Positions 1-10,642 of a stretch of DNA of 64,000 bases are shown in pieces. Each line of letters starts with the position of its first letter. The first letter of the stretch is position 1. Location: positions 522,915,803-522,979,802 of the forward strand of contig OY856409.1 of assembly GCA_963693085.1 (NCBI GenBank), in the 5' to 3' direction. The translations under genes were made by a program, and so were the position numbers. Source of the stretch: Alisma plantago-aquatica (taxonomy: Eukaryota > Streptophyta > Magnoliopsida > Alismatales > Alismataceae). A model generated the notes under the pieces. It ran no database searches. It saw nothing but the letters and a program-made list of their open reading frames with translations, and was not told the DNA's origin.

Positions 1-908
1 ACCGGCTTGACGAGTGAGATGAGCGAGTGGCAACCTGAGGAGATGCACGACGACCAGTAAACCGATCAGTTGTAGGTGCCAGTCGATCGACTAGTGGCAC
101 CCAACTGACCGGCCTGATGACGAGCCGATCAATCATAGAGATGATTTGATCAAACCCAGAACGGAAAAGCACAAAGTTCATCTTGTACATTTTGAATGTG
201 ATGTGGACCTAGATGACCGTGATTCCTCTTGGCTCGAGGAATCACATTAGGATGGCCATAATCATCACTTATATCATTTTGCATGTTTTCTGTGGGATAT
301 AGCATGTATATGATACAAACTATGTATTGTGGTGATTGGATATGTATATGTACCTACAAAACAAATCCATCATCTAAATATTAAGTCTTATACGCCTTCC
401 ATTAGAGGCACACATGAAAAACTCGATCGACCAAGTGTAGGTTACGCCAAAGCATGGTGTGTCGTCCATCTTGTGGAAGTGTGAAGGGTAGACATGTAGG
501 ATCTGCCAAAGCAGGATGCATGTTTACCGTGTCGGCTTTTGGGTTAGACTTAACTGGTGATTCTTAAAGCGTCTAAGCCCAGAGGCACGGGATGAATGTC
601 AAGGAGTTGTGCATGTCATCTATCCAAGAGTTGCATATGATGCAATTGGCATGATGGCCTAGCTAAATAGTCAAGTTGTGGGCGATCAGCCAAAGATGAC
701 TTATGACTTGATGAAATACGGATCTTGACCCACTAGAAGATTTACACTGCAATCTTCCGAATTAATGGCGGGGGCTATCAATTTGAACAAAAATAGTGGG
801 AGCGATAATTAATTAAAGTCCTAATTATATCTTCAACCTTTCAAATCAATAAAATAAGTCAAAATTGAGTTTTTGACTAAATTGCATATATTTCCTTTTG
901 TAGTACAA

Positions 909-1724
909 ATGACAACAAACAAAAATCACTTTTCATTACGACCGGTCCTTGAAAAGGACAAGATGAATGGGACTAACTTCCACGACTGGTTTAGGATATT
1001 GATAATTTTTCTCACTCAAGAGCGAAAGCTCTATGTCCTGGATACTCTAGCTCCAGAGGAACCTTCTCCTACCGCACCAAAGGCAGAAAGGGATGCTTAT
1101 AAGAAGCATTCTGAAGATGCCATTGATGCAAAGTGCTTGATGTTGTGCTCCATGAACCACAAGTTGCAGATACAACATGAGAACATGGGTGTCATTGAGA
1201 TGATTCAACATCTCAAGAACATGTATGAAGATCAAGCACGACAAGAGAGATATGATGTCTCCAGAGTGCTGTTCAAGTGTGTCATGACAGAAGGAGATCC
1301 AGTTGGTCCTCACACGCTCAAAATGATTGGGTATGTAGAGAACCTGATAAGACTGGGATTTCCCCTGAGCCAAGAGTTGGCTACTGATGTGATATTGCAA
1401 TCATTGCCAGAATCCTACAGTCAGTTTGTGATGAACTACAACATGAACAACTTTGACAAGCCGTTGACAGAGTTGTTGGGCATGTTGAGGATAGCCGAGG
1501 CATAGATGAAGAAGGACAAGCCTAAGTCTGTGATGATGATCAACAACAAGAAAGGCAAGTCCAAGTGCAAGGGCAAGGGTAAGGCTAAGAAAGGTTCTGA
1601 TGCTAGCCAACAACCCAAGAGAGGCAATTGCCACCATTGTCAAAAGCGAAGACATTGGAAAAGGAATTGTCCAATCTATCTGGAAGAACTAAAGAAGAAG
1701 GAGGCGACAGACGTCTCCACCTGA
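909..1724 (+). pseudogene. copia Gag (UBN2-type capsid plus zinc knuckle), one in-frame stop
   Basis: Capsid/nucleocapsid protein of element F1, which would package the retrotransposon RNA in a cytoplasmic particle. I start it at the ATG at 909 (MTTNKN), not the in-frame ATG at 873, because the homologous gag of F2 aligns from there. The N-terminal half has the copia Gag pattern NGTNFHDW, then KLYVLD, ARQERYDVSRVLFKC and GFPLSQELATDVILQSLPES. A lysine/glycine-rich linker precedes the knuckle CHHCQKRRHWKRNC (CX2CX4HX4C) and KKKEATDVST. A TAG at 1503-1505 interrupts an otherwise continuous frame; F2 has CAA at the matching position. Relative to F2 it lacks about 12 residues of the linker before the knuckle. 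No protease follows the C-terminus. Function is lost or reduced. Confidence 0.85.
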
Positions 1725-2779
1725 AGGTGTCATGAAATAAACTTATAACACTTTTGAGGTATATGATACCAAGATATAAGGTGTAAAGCACCCAATAAAT
1801 GGGGCAAGTGTTGCCTCCATAGATAGGAGTACTTTAGTTTATTTTTAGCCTTAAAGGCATGTAATAGTGTTATGAACTGCTATTTCATATTTTCCAATGG
1901 ATAGAAACACCTTAATTTTTGCATATTGTATGACAATGATGGCAATTAATAAAGTTGATGTTTCAATCTTTGTGGCAATGCCTTGCTTATCTTGTGGTAC
2001 TTGGTATGCATAAGATAAAATGATTCTTAAAAGTTATTGATAACTCAACCAATCAAATTAGCATAAATCATGAGAAATTCATTTCTAGTTTCCATATGAT
2101 GGATAAGTCTAGACTCCTTTTGGTTAGAGAACCAGTAAGAGACAAGAATCTCTTAGACATGATTAATCAATCTTCACTAGTAGTAGTCGGAGAATGATTA
2201 TCCTATTAGATATAATACATGTGATGTATTTACATACCTATTAGAGTTAATGCTAATACTTCAAGTGATGTTTAGAGAAATACCAATATGAACATCTTGA
2301 AGTGTTCAAGAATATCATAGATGAAGTACAAATTTGGTAAAGTGTTAATTCTTGATGAGATCAATGAATGAAATACTTGAACCAAATGTTTGAGATCCTT
2401 ATGAGTGATTATGATAGTGTATCATAGTAGGCTCATGATTAAGGCATGGTGATGTCTAAATAAAAAAGGAGTCATACTCTAAGGAGTTAGAGGATGATTA
2501 TCAAATAAATAATTTCTTCTTAAATAAAGAATACCCCACACTAATAAAGGACATTAAGAATCACAAGAAGTTATGAGTTCTTATATCCTTGACAGATACA
2601 CCTCGATTATCTATGTGATGAGTTGGTCATGTGATGAATCAACTATCTAGATGAATATGAGGAACCTAATTTTGAGTTATGGTTTATGACCATTACATCC
2701 TAAATGACTTCCATGTGAACCATAAGGTGTGACTTTAATGGTAGCACCCATTGGGATGAAATCCATAAGTGCGAATGAG
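1725..2779 (+). other. non-coding internal region of F1
   Basis: About 1 kb between gag and the RT scraps, where a complete copia element would encode protease and integrase. I see no DTG protease motif, no HHCC finger and no DDE core in any frame. The sequence is AT-rich and is matched by the corresponding stretch of F2 (about 7260-8340, other strand), so loss of these domains seems to predate the separation of the two copies. Confidence 0.6.
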
Positions 2780-3740
2780 TCTTAAGTGTTAAGACACATG
2801 GATGACATTTTGAGAAGGATGATGCATGTTGATTTCAACTTAATGACTAAGATATTTGGCATATGGATACTAAAGCTGCATTCCTATAAGGAAAAAAATG
2901 AGGATGTATACGTGACACAACCTATAAGGTTTATGAATCCATTAATGCAAATGAAGTTTATAAGTTACAATGGACTAATCAATGTGATTGATTGAGTACA
3001 ATCAACTCAGAACTATGATCTTTACTTTGATAATATAGTCAAAGGGTTTGACTGATATGTCAAAGATAAAGAAGGGATCTGTGACTTAGTGGGTGCATAT
3101 TAACATTCCACATGTTGATGTGAAATGGAAATGTTCTAGAATGGAAATCCAAAGTGGAAATTATCTTTAGGGAAGATAGAGATGTTCCCTATGTGATAGG
3201 AATAGAGATCTATAGAGATAGTTCTCAAAAACCTCTTGACCTGAAAAGAGAAAGCATACATTGGCAATCTATACTGAAGGGTTCAGTGTGCACAGATTCA
3301 GTGGGAGAAAATTTTATCCATGTTACATGGAGTTAGTATCCCAAGGCCAAGTGTCCAATTATTATGAAGAATGGGAACACTAAGAATAGATATGGATCTA
3401 TCATGTAATCATCCCATCATCTTGCATGTATGGACATGGTAAGAATAAAATGCATTCATCATCTTGTATGTAGGACATGACAATATGATCCTGATAACTC
3501 ATATATGGGACATGATGAGTGGATGTCTGTCTAGTTCCAGTAAAGGTTATTGGAATACCATAAGAACTTGAGAAGTACTAGTTCTATGGAAATAAGGAAG
3601 GGTTCACTGTAAAGAGTTATACTGATGCAAACTTCTAAAAAGGACAGAAAATTAATCACAAAATATATATGGGATATATAAAAGTGAATGTCTGTTGATA
3701 AATGGAAACGTTCCAATAATGTTGTTTAAAAGGAAAAGCT
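2780..3740 (+). pseudogene. copia reverse transcriptase / RNase H remnant (F1)
   Basis: Fragments of copia pol in broken frames. EDVYVTQP near 2900-2930 matches the RT motif EEVYMxQP. YVIGIEIYRDSS at about 3190-3225 matches the family motif YVLGIKIYRD. SYTDANF at about 3617-3640 matches the start of copia RNase H (YTDADF). The same words, with the same surrounding damage, occur in F2, so the decay was inherited. The remnant is cut by the F2 insertion, and the rest of the RNase H scrap is at 12767-13090. No functional enzyme is possible. Confidence 0.7.
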
Positions 3741-3745
3741 GTGTA
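3741..3745. repeat. left target-site duplication of F2 (GTGTA)
   Basis: GTGTA lies directly before F2 and ATGTA (12767-12771) directly after it, four of five bases matching. Removing F2 and one copy rejoins the internal sequence of F1, as shown by alignment with F2's own internal region around 6310-6335. This is what a 5-bp LTR-retrotransposon insertion leaves behind. Confidence 0.75.
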
Positions 3746-4276
3746 TGTTGGGTTTTTAGGGAGATAGAGAAGGCAGCGGAAATAATTTTTTTTATCTCCT
3801 GAACCCATAATAAAGGAATCACGTCAACGTCTATACAATATGAATGATGGTTTGTAGGGGCATACCTTGTCCCGAGGCTTGCTCAACAATGTTACCTCAC
3901 ATCTTGCGTGGTCTTCACCTCCGGTCTTGGATGGTGTCTGAGAAGCTTCTGGTCTCACCGGGACTTTCGGGATTGACAACTGTCCTCCGAGCGGTAGAAG
4001 TCTCCCGCCTCTGAAGTAGTCCACATGGACCACCTGGAACTCTAATCTCCTTGTCCCACAAGGAATTAGAAGGAGTCACACCCTCCTGTCAGCGTACTAA
4101 TCACCGACACACTCTCATGAAACCAGTTGCTTTTCTGTAGTTGTCTTTCCCTTGTTGTGCCTCCCTTATCGGGTAGCACTTGCTCGGGCTCTCTCGGTTA
4201 CCACAACCAGAGAGAACGACAACTTTACAGAGCAACTGGTGTTCTGAGTTGTTGTTCCTGAGAAGCCCCACTACCC

Positions 4277-4288
4277 CTATATATATAG
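4277..4288 (-). promoter_or_regulatory. TATA box of F2 3' LTR
   Basis: CTATATATATAG at the same relative place in all three copia LTRs of the window (also 11177-11188 and 14811-14822). The downstream sequence in element sense is the conserved start-of-transcript region with ACCAGTTGCTCT. The position fits the U3/R border of a copia LTR. Confidence 0.6.
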
Positions 4289-4384
4289 GAGGGTCATGGG
4301 ACATGGTTCTCTACCCCGGGCAATGTGGGATTAAAGAAGGAGTAGAAGGGTTCGAGGTTTTCCACAAAACTAACATACTACGAC

Positions 4385-4775
4385 AGTTAAACTGATCGTT
4401 TCACACCCTGAAAGGATCATTTCAGGCCCTGAGCTGATCGTTTGGGACCTGAGCCGATCGTCTGGTGCTCTAAGCTGATCGATTCATTCCTGAGCCGATC
4501 AATTCATGGTCCTGATCCAACTCAAATTGACTTTCATATTTGTTTCCGATTAATTAAATATTAATCCTTGTCCAAATCGAATTTGTACAAGTGAAACAAA
4601 TTATATTTGAAAAATAGTCTTCTGACTTTCCAAACGATCTCAGTTAGACCAGTTGAGACGATCAATTCAACTCTTGAACTGGTTGGTTCATCCTGTCTTG
4701 AGCCGATCGATTCATCACATGAGTCGATCAATTCACCTACTTGAGCCGATCAGTTCATCACATGAGCCGATCAGT
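4385..4775. repeat. CCGATCGG-type motif cluster in copia LTR U3
   Basis: About ten dispersed copies of variants of (A)ACCGATCGGTTCA separated by 8-25 bp, for example GAGCCGATCAGTTCATCACA. The core CCGATCGG is a perfect palindrome. The same cluster is at 11285-11610 and 14290-14740 and in the internal leader (1-150 and 9955-10200). It lies upstream of the TATA box, so it may be an enhancer-like array; many copies show C-to-T or G-to-A decay. Confidence 0.7.
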
Positions 4776-5962
4776 TGGGGCAGCAGACTGTACAAAATTA
4801 GTCAATTGCAGATTCAATCAATCTGATACTCTAATCAATTGGTCCAACACCTTGAACACTATGATATTGAGCTTTCAATTGATTGAGTGTTTAATTGAAC
4901 TACTAAACTCCTTTAGTAATCAATCTAAACATCATTTGTGGATAAAATCCTCTTCCAGGTTAAATCCTATGTGTGTGACCCTGTAGGTCCATTTCACATT
5001 GGCGGTGAAAGTCCATAACACTTATGGCTTCACAATCAAAGAGCGGTGCCTAGTCACACATGAGTTCTAACCAAGTGAAAAGGAAAGTTGGAGAACAAAT
5101 TTCAATCCTAAAATCTGTGAATGGTGTTACAGTGAATGTATAATTCCTTTATCACTGATATCCCAAATGAACTCAAGGCATGGAACAGTCATCTTGTCAA
5201 TGTTAATTCACTTTCTTGATCTCAGAGTAGATTGGAGGAGATATGTATGACATCAATATCACATACTGATTCACACATGCATGCATGCCTATCTCAATCC
5301 TACTCATCAAGTGGTCATGGATATCAAACTCCCTCAGGAGGGACAAATCCCATATCTATCACTCACCCCTCAAAAGCCCCATGTGTCAAAGCCACCCAAT
5401 CATCACCTTTATAACAACCCATGTTTCGGGACTGTGTTTGATGATGTCAAAGTGTGCCCAACGACATGTGTTGAGTGTAGTGATCTCAGGTCAAAGAATC
5501 ACACTCAACACTCACTATGAGAAATGACTGTGACTACCATTTCATGGTTCCATGTGTCAAACTCATGGTGGGTATGTCTGGTACACTTGTTCTCTAACAA
5601 GTACCTATGTGTTTGGTTTGATATCTCCATATCATGACTAATGAGATTTTGTCATCAACCAACACCACAATCTAGTCTTGTGTGTCATTATTATATATAT
5701 ACCTTCCACAATGACATATGACTAGGAACATAATAAGAATGTACAAACTCTTAGCATATGTATGATCTCATTGTTTAGGTCCTTAACATGAAATCATACA
5801 TCATTGAGTATTGTCACTCTCTAGACATTCAATCTGTTCTATCAGTATCTCATATGACTGAACCAGAAAGAATTGGAAGCTTTCCTTTGATGTTTATCAA
5901 ATCAATCTTAATGTATCCCACCAATCATCTCATGATTGGCTCTTAGGGCATACATACCAATA

Positions 5963-5975
5963 GACTCCCACTTGC
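5963..5975 (-). other. polypurine tract of F2
   Basis: Element-sense GCAAGTGGGAGTC directly abuts the 3' LTR, as it does in F1 (13095-13107). This is the plus-strand priming site used in reverse transcription. Confidence 0.75.
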
Positions 5976-6329
5976 ACTACGAGCCAATCACCCTTGAATC
6001 ATATTCATAGTGATCTTCAAACATGTCCCACATGTTACTATGCTCTAGTGCTAACATAGTGAGTTATGGCAACACCTTGCCAAAGTCAATATTAACTGCA
6101 TGTCTCTCATCTCTTCGTTGTACGTCACACGTATGAGATGGAGTTTTTGTAATATGCGATCCAGTATTCCTTTACTAATCTTTAGCCACATTGCATGACC
6201 AAGTACTCCTTACTTGTCATCAATGACCGGAATATCTATAAGTTCATCTCTACGAACTTCTAGATTCATATAGTATCCACTGTTGTTCTCTAACACATGG
6301 ATACTCAACATTTCTTTTTAAAATGACTT

Positions 6330-7260
6330 TATTGGAACGTTTCCAATTATCAACAAACATTCACTTTTATATATCCCATATATACTGTGATTAATTCGCT
6401 GTCCTTTTTAGAAGTTCACATCAGTGTAACTCTTTACAGTTAACCCTTCCTTATTTCCATAGAACTAGTACTTCTCAAGTACTTATCAAGTTCTTATGGT
6501 ATTCCAGTAACCCTTACTGGAACTAGACAGACCTCCACTCGTCATGTCCCACATACGAGTTATCAGGATGAGCACATCATATTGTCATATCCTACATACA
6601 AGATGATAAATGCGTTTTGTTCTTGCCATGTCCATACATGCAAGATGATGGGATGATTACATACATGATAGATACATATCTATTCTTAGTGTTCCCATTC
6701 TTCATAAGAATTGGACACTTGGCCTTGTGGTACTAACTCCATGTAACATGGATAAGTTTTCTCCCACTGAATTTGTGCATACTGAACCCTTCAGTATAGA
6801 TTGCCAATGTATGCTTTCTCTTTTTAGGTCAAGAGGTTTTTGAGAACTATCTCTATAGATCTCTATTCCTATCACATAGGAAATGTCTCTATCTTCCCAA
6901 AGATAATTTCCACTTTGGATTTCCATTCTAGAACATTTCCATTTCACATCAACATGTGGAATGTGAATACGCTCCCACTAAATCACAAATCCCTCTTTAT
7001 CTTTGACATATCAATCAAACCCTTTGACTATATTATCAAAGTAAAGATCATAGTTCAAAGTTTCTTATACTGAATCAATCACATTGATTAGTCCATTGTA
7101 ACTTATAGACTATATTTGCATTAATGGATTCATAAACCTTATAGGTTGTGTCACACACACATCCTTGTTTCACTCCTCATAGGAATGCAATTTTAGTATT
7201 TGTATGCCAAATCTCTTAGTCATTAAGTTGCAATTAATAAGCATCATCCTTCTCAAAATG
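6330..7260 (-). pseudogene. copia reverse transcriptase / RNase H remnant (F2)
   Basis: Counterpart of the F1 pol scraps. The minus-strand frame at 6702-6947 contains YVIGIEIYRDSSQ and LSMLHGVS, matching the copia RT motifs YVLGIKIYRD and PMxHGxxLS. Farther 3' in element sense the RNase H part is unreadable. Identical odd stretches (for example KPLDLKRESIHWQSILKG) occur in both copies, showing that the damage precedes their divergence. No protein can be made. Confidence 0.68.
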
Positions 7261-8355
7261 TTATCCATGTGTCTTAATGCTTAAGAGTCATTCACACTTA
7301 TGGATTTCATCCCAATGGGTGCTACCATCAAGGTCAAACCTTATGGTTCACATGGAAGTCATTTAGGATGTAATGGCCATAAACCATAACTCAAAATTGG
7401 GTTCCTCATATTCATCTAGATAATTGACTCATCACGTGACCAACTCATCACATAGATAATCGAGGTGTATCTGTCAAGGATGTAAGAGCTCACAACCCTT
7501 GGTGATTCTTAATGTCCTTTATTAGTGTAGGGTATTCTTTATTTAAGAAGAAATTAGTTATTTGATAATCATCCTCTAACTCCTTAGAGTATGACTCCTT
7601 TTGATTTAGACATCACCATGCCTTAATCATGAGTTTACTATGATATATTATCATAATCACTCACAAGGTTCTCAAACATTTGGTTCAAGTATTTCATTCA
7701 TTGATCTCATCAAGAATTAACACTTTATCAAATTCGTACTTCATCTATGATATTCTTGAACACTTCAAGATATTCATATTGGTATTTCTCTAAATACCAT
7801 TTGAAGTAATAGCATTAAGTATAATAGGTATATAAATACATCACATGTATTATACCTAATAGGATAATCATTCTCCCACTATTACTAGTGAAGATTGATT
7901 AATCATGTCTAAGAGATTCATGTCTCTTACTAGTTCTTTTAACCAAAAGAGTCTAGATTTATCCATCATATGCAAACTAGAAATGAATTTCTCATGACTT
8001 ATGCTAATTTGATTGTTTGAGTTATCAATAACTTTTAGGTATCATTTTATCTTATGCATACCAAGTACCACAAGATAAATAAGGCATTGCCATAAAGATC
8101 ATATCTTTGAAATTGAAACATCAACTTTATTAATTGCTATGATTGTCATACAATATGCAAAAATAATGTGTTTCTATTCATTGGAAAATATGAAATAGTA
8201 GTTCATAACTCTATTACATGCCTTTAAGGCTGAAAATAAACTAAAGTACTCCTATTTATGGTGGCAACACTTGCCCCATTTATTGAGTGCTTTACATTTT
8301 CTATCTTGGTATCATATACCTCAAAAAAATGTTACATGTTTATTTCATGACACCT
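7261..8355 (-). other. non-coding internal region of F2
   Basis: About 1.1 kb between gag and the RT scraps, aligning with F1 1725-2780 in inverse orientation. No protease, integrase or other domain is recognisable in any frame. Confidence 0.6.
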
Positions 8356-9206
8356 TCAGGTAGAGATGTCTGTCGCCTCCTTCTTCTTTAGTTCTTCTTG
8401 ATAGAGTGGACAATTCCTTTTCCAATGTCCTGGCTTTTGACAATGGTGGCAATTGCCTCTCTTGGTCACTCCTCCCTTGGCCTTGAGAGTTGAAGACGAC
8501 TTGGGCTGCTGGCCAGCATCAGAACCTTTCTTAGCCTTGCCCTTGCCCTTGCGATTGGACTTTCCTTTGTTGCTGATCATCATCACATACTTAGGCTTGT
8601 CCTTCTTCATTTGTGTCTCGTCTGTCCTCAACATGCCCAACAACTCTGTCAACGGCTTGTCAAAGTTGTTCATGTTGTAGTTCATCACAAACTAACTGTA
8701 GGATTCTGGCAACGATTGTAGTATCACGCCAGTAGCCAACTCTTGGCTCAGGGGAAATCCCAGTCTCATCAGGTTCTCCACATACCCATTCATCTTGAGC
8801 GTGTGAGGACCAACTGAATCTCCTTCTGTCATGACACACTTGAACAACACCCTGGAGACATCATATCTCTCTTGTCGTGCTTGATCTTCATACATGTTCT
8901 TGAGATGCTGAATCATCTCAATGACATCCACGTTCTCATGTTGTCTCTGCAACTCGTGGTTCATGGAGCACAACATCAAGCACTTTGCATCAATGGTAAC
9001 ATCAGAATGCTTCTTATAAGCATCCCTTTCTGCCTTTGGTGTGGTAGGAGCATGTTCCTCTGGAACTGGAGTATCCAGGACATAGAGCTTTCTCTCTTGA
9101 GTGAGAACAATTCCCAATGTACTAAACCAGTCGTGGAAGTTAGTCCCATTCAACTTGTCCTTCTTAAGGACCGATCGCAATGAAAAGTGATTGTTTTTGT
9201 TGTCAT
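8356..9206 (-). pseudogene. copia Gag of F2, one stop and a frameshift near the start
   Basis: Gag of element F2. The homologous ATG is at 9206, but one base is missing in the next 20 nt compared with F1, so the intact frame begins at 9180 (MRSVLKKDKLNGTNFHDW). Capsid motifs KLYVLD, ARQERYDVSRVLFKC and GFPLSQELATGVILQ are present. A TAG directly before 8691 interrupts the frame at the point where F1 has glutamine (SYSQFVM). The C-terminal part has a basic linker with KGKGKAKKGSD and the knuckle CHHCQKPGHWKRNC. It keeps a linker segment (SSTLKAKGGVTK) that F1 lost. No protease or other pol domain follows. Confidence 0.84.
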
Positions 9207-10631
9207 TTGAACTACAAAAGAAAATATATGCAATTTAGTCCAAAACTCAATTTTTACTTATTTGATTGATTTGAAAGATTGACGATATAATTAGGACTTT
9301 AATTAATTATCGCTCCCACTATTTGTTCAAATTGATAGCCCTCACCATCAATTCAGAAGATTGCAGTGTACAATCTTCTAGTGGGTCAAGATCCATATTT
9401 CATCAAGTCATGGGTCATCTTTGGCTGATCGCCCACAATCTTGACTATTTAGGTAGGCCATCATGCCAATTGCATCATATGCAACTCTTGATGAATGAAT
9501 ATGCACAACACCTTGCCATGAACTTTCCGTGCCTCTAAGTTTAGACGCTCTAAGAATCACTAGTTAAGTCTAACCCAAAAGCTGACACGGTAAACATGCA
9601 CCCTGCTTTGGCAGAACCTACATGTTTACCCTTCACACTTCCGCGAGATAGAAGGCGCACCACACTTTGGCATAACCTACGCTTGGTCAATCAAGTTTTT
9701 CATGTGTGCCGCTAATGGAAGGCGTATAAGACTTAATATTTAGACGAGGGCTTTGGTTTTATAGGTACCTATACATATCCAATCACCACAATACATAATA
9801 CGTATCATATACATGCTATATCCCACAGAAAACATGCGAAATGATAAAAGCGATGATTATGGCCATCCTAATGTGATTCCTAGAGCCAAGAGGAATCACA
9901 GCCATCTAGGTCTACATCACATGCAATCTGTCCATGATGAAGTTCTATAGCCGTCTGAGTTGATCAACTCATCTCATGAATGACATGTTTGCCATGGCCG
10001 GTCGTCTGGGTGCCACTAGCCGATTGGTTGGCTCCTACAACCGATTGGTTCACCTGGTCATCGTGCATCTCCTTATGGCCACCACCCGATCATCTTGCTC
10101 CTCAAACCGGTCATCAATCGATCAGTTCAGTCCTTGAACTGATCGTCTGGAATGCCAACCGATCAGTTCATGCCTTGAACCAGTCGTCTCAGTCGTCGTT
10201 AGGTTGTCTGCCATTCTTTGGCATAATAGGAAATAAAAGATCTATCTTATTTTACAATTAAATTGGGAAATCCCGAGTTACATTTGGGGGGCACAAAGGT
10301 AGGAAAGAAATCTCGAGTTATCTCGAGTTACATCAGGAATATGAGATAGGGAATCGGTGCGTAGACCGAGATGCAAGCAACCACATACAACCAAGCACAC
10401 ATACATAGGGCTTATTGGCCATAACCGCACTATACATCCACCACAAAACTCATTTAAGGGTGACACGTATCGAGTGCATTCATATTACATATCATATATG
10501 TATTGGGATTTGTGGATTTAGGATTGGACATACATAAAGCCAATTTTATTCGCATCGTATGCAATAAATAAAGGCGACAAACCAAAATCAATCACATTGA
10601 CAATCCTAAAGTATAGAGCAGTTGATGTGGG
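9207..10631 (-). other. untranslated leader of F2
   Basis: About 1.4 kb between PBS and gag in element sense, with no credible ORF. It contains a second GATCGG-type motif cluster at about 9955-10200 (for example ACCGATTGGTT and ACTGATCGTC), and a stretch at 9540-9720 matching the F1 leader at 400-600. The repeated motif outside the LTR is unusual. Confidence 0.6.
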
Positions 10632-10641
10632 TCTGATACCA
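10632..10641 (-). other. primer-binding site of F2
   Basis: Element-sense TGGTATCAGA, one base inside the 5' LTR, complementary to the 3' end of plant initiator tRNA-Met. It fixes the LTR end at 10643 and the orientation as minus. Confidence 0.85.
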
Positions 10642-10642
10642 C

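Larger units (their letters stand above)
1..3745 (+). mobile_element. Ty1/copia element F1, left part (internal region)
   Basis: Internal region of a copia-type LTR retrotransposon in plus orientation; its 5' LTR lies left of the window. The stretch is an inverted, diverged copy of about 6330-10080, so it can be read against the complete element F2. It holds an untranslated leader (1-908), a broken gag (909-1724), a stretch with no recognisable protease or integrase (1725-2780) and scraps of reverse transcriptase/RNase H (2780-3740). It stops at 3745, where F2 is inserted, and resumes at 12767. The leader carries GATCGG-type motifs like those in the LTRs. The element is old and cannot encode its own transposition. 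Confidence 0.88.
3746..5962 (-). repeat. 3' LTR of F2 (2.2 kb)
   Basis: In element sense it starts TATTGGTATG (first TG mutated from the TGTTGG of the other LTRs) and ends CCCAACA. It carries a TATA box (4277-4288, minus sense) and, upstream of it in element sense, a cluster of GATCGG/CCGATC motifs at about 4390-4770. It aligns throughout with 10643-12766 and with the inverted LTR of F1 at 13108-15351. Short ORFs inside it recur in all three LTRs only because the LTRs are copies. Confidence 0.88.

Noticed and set aside
5281..5527. Overlapping frames of 60-80 codons also seen at 12034-12401 and 13475-13844
   Set aside because: They recur only because the three copia LTRs are copies. They run antisense to the element, overlap in several frames and have no domain; with decayed LTRs they are chance frames.
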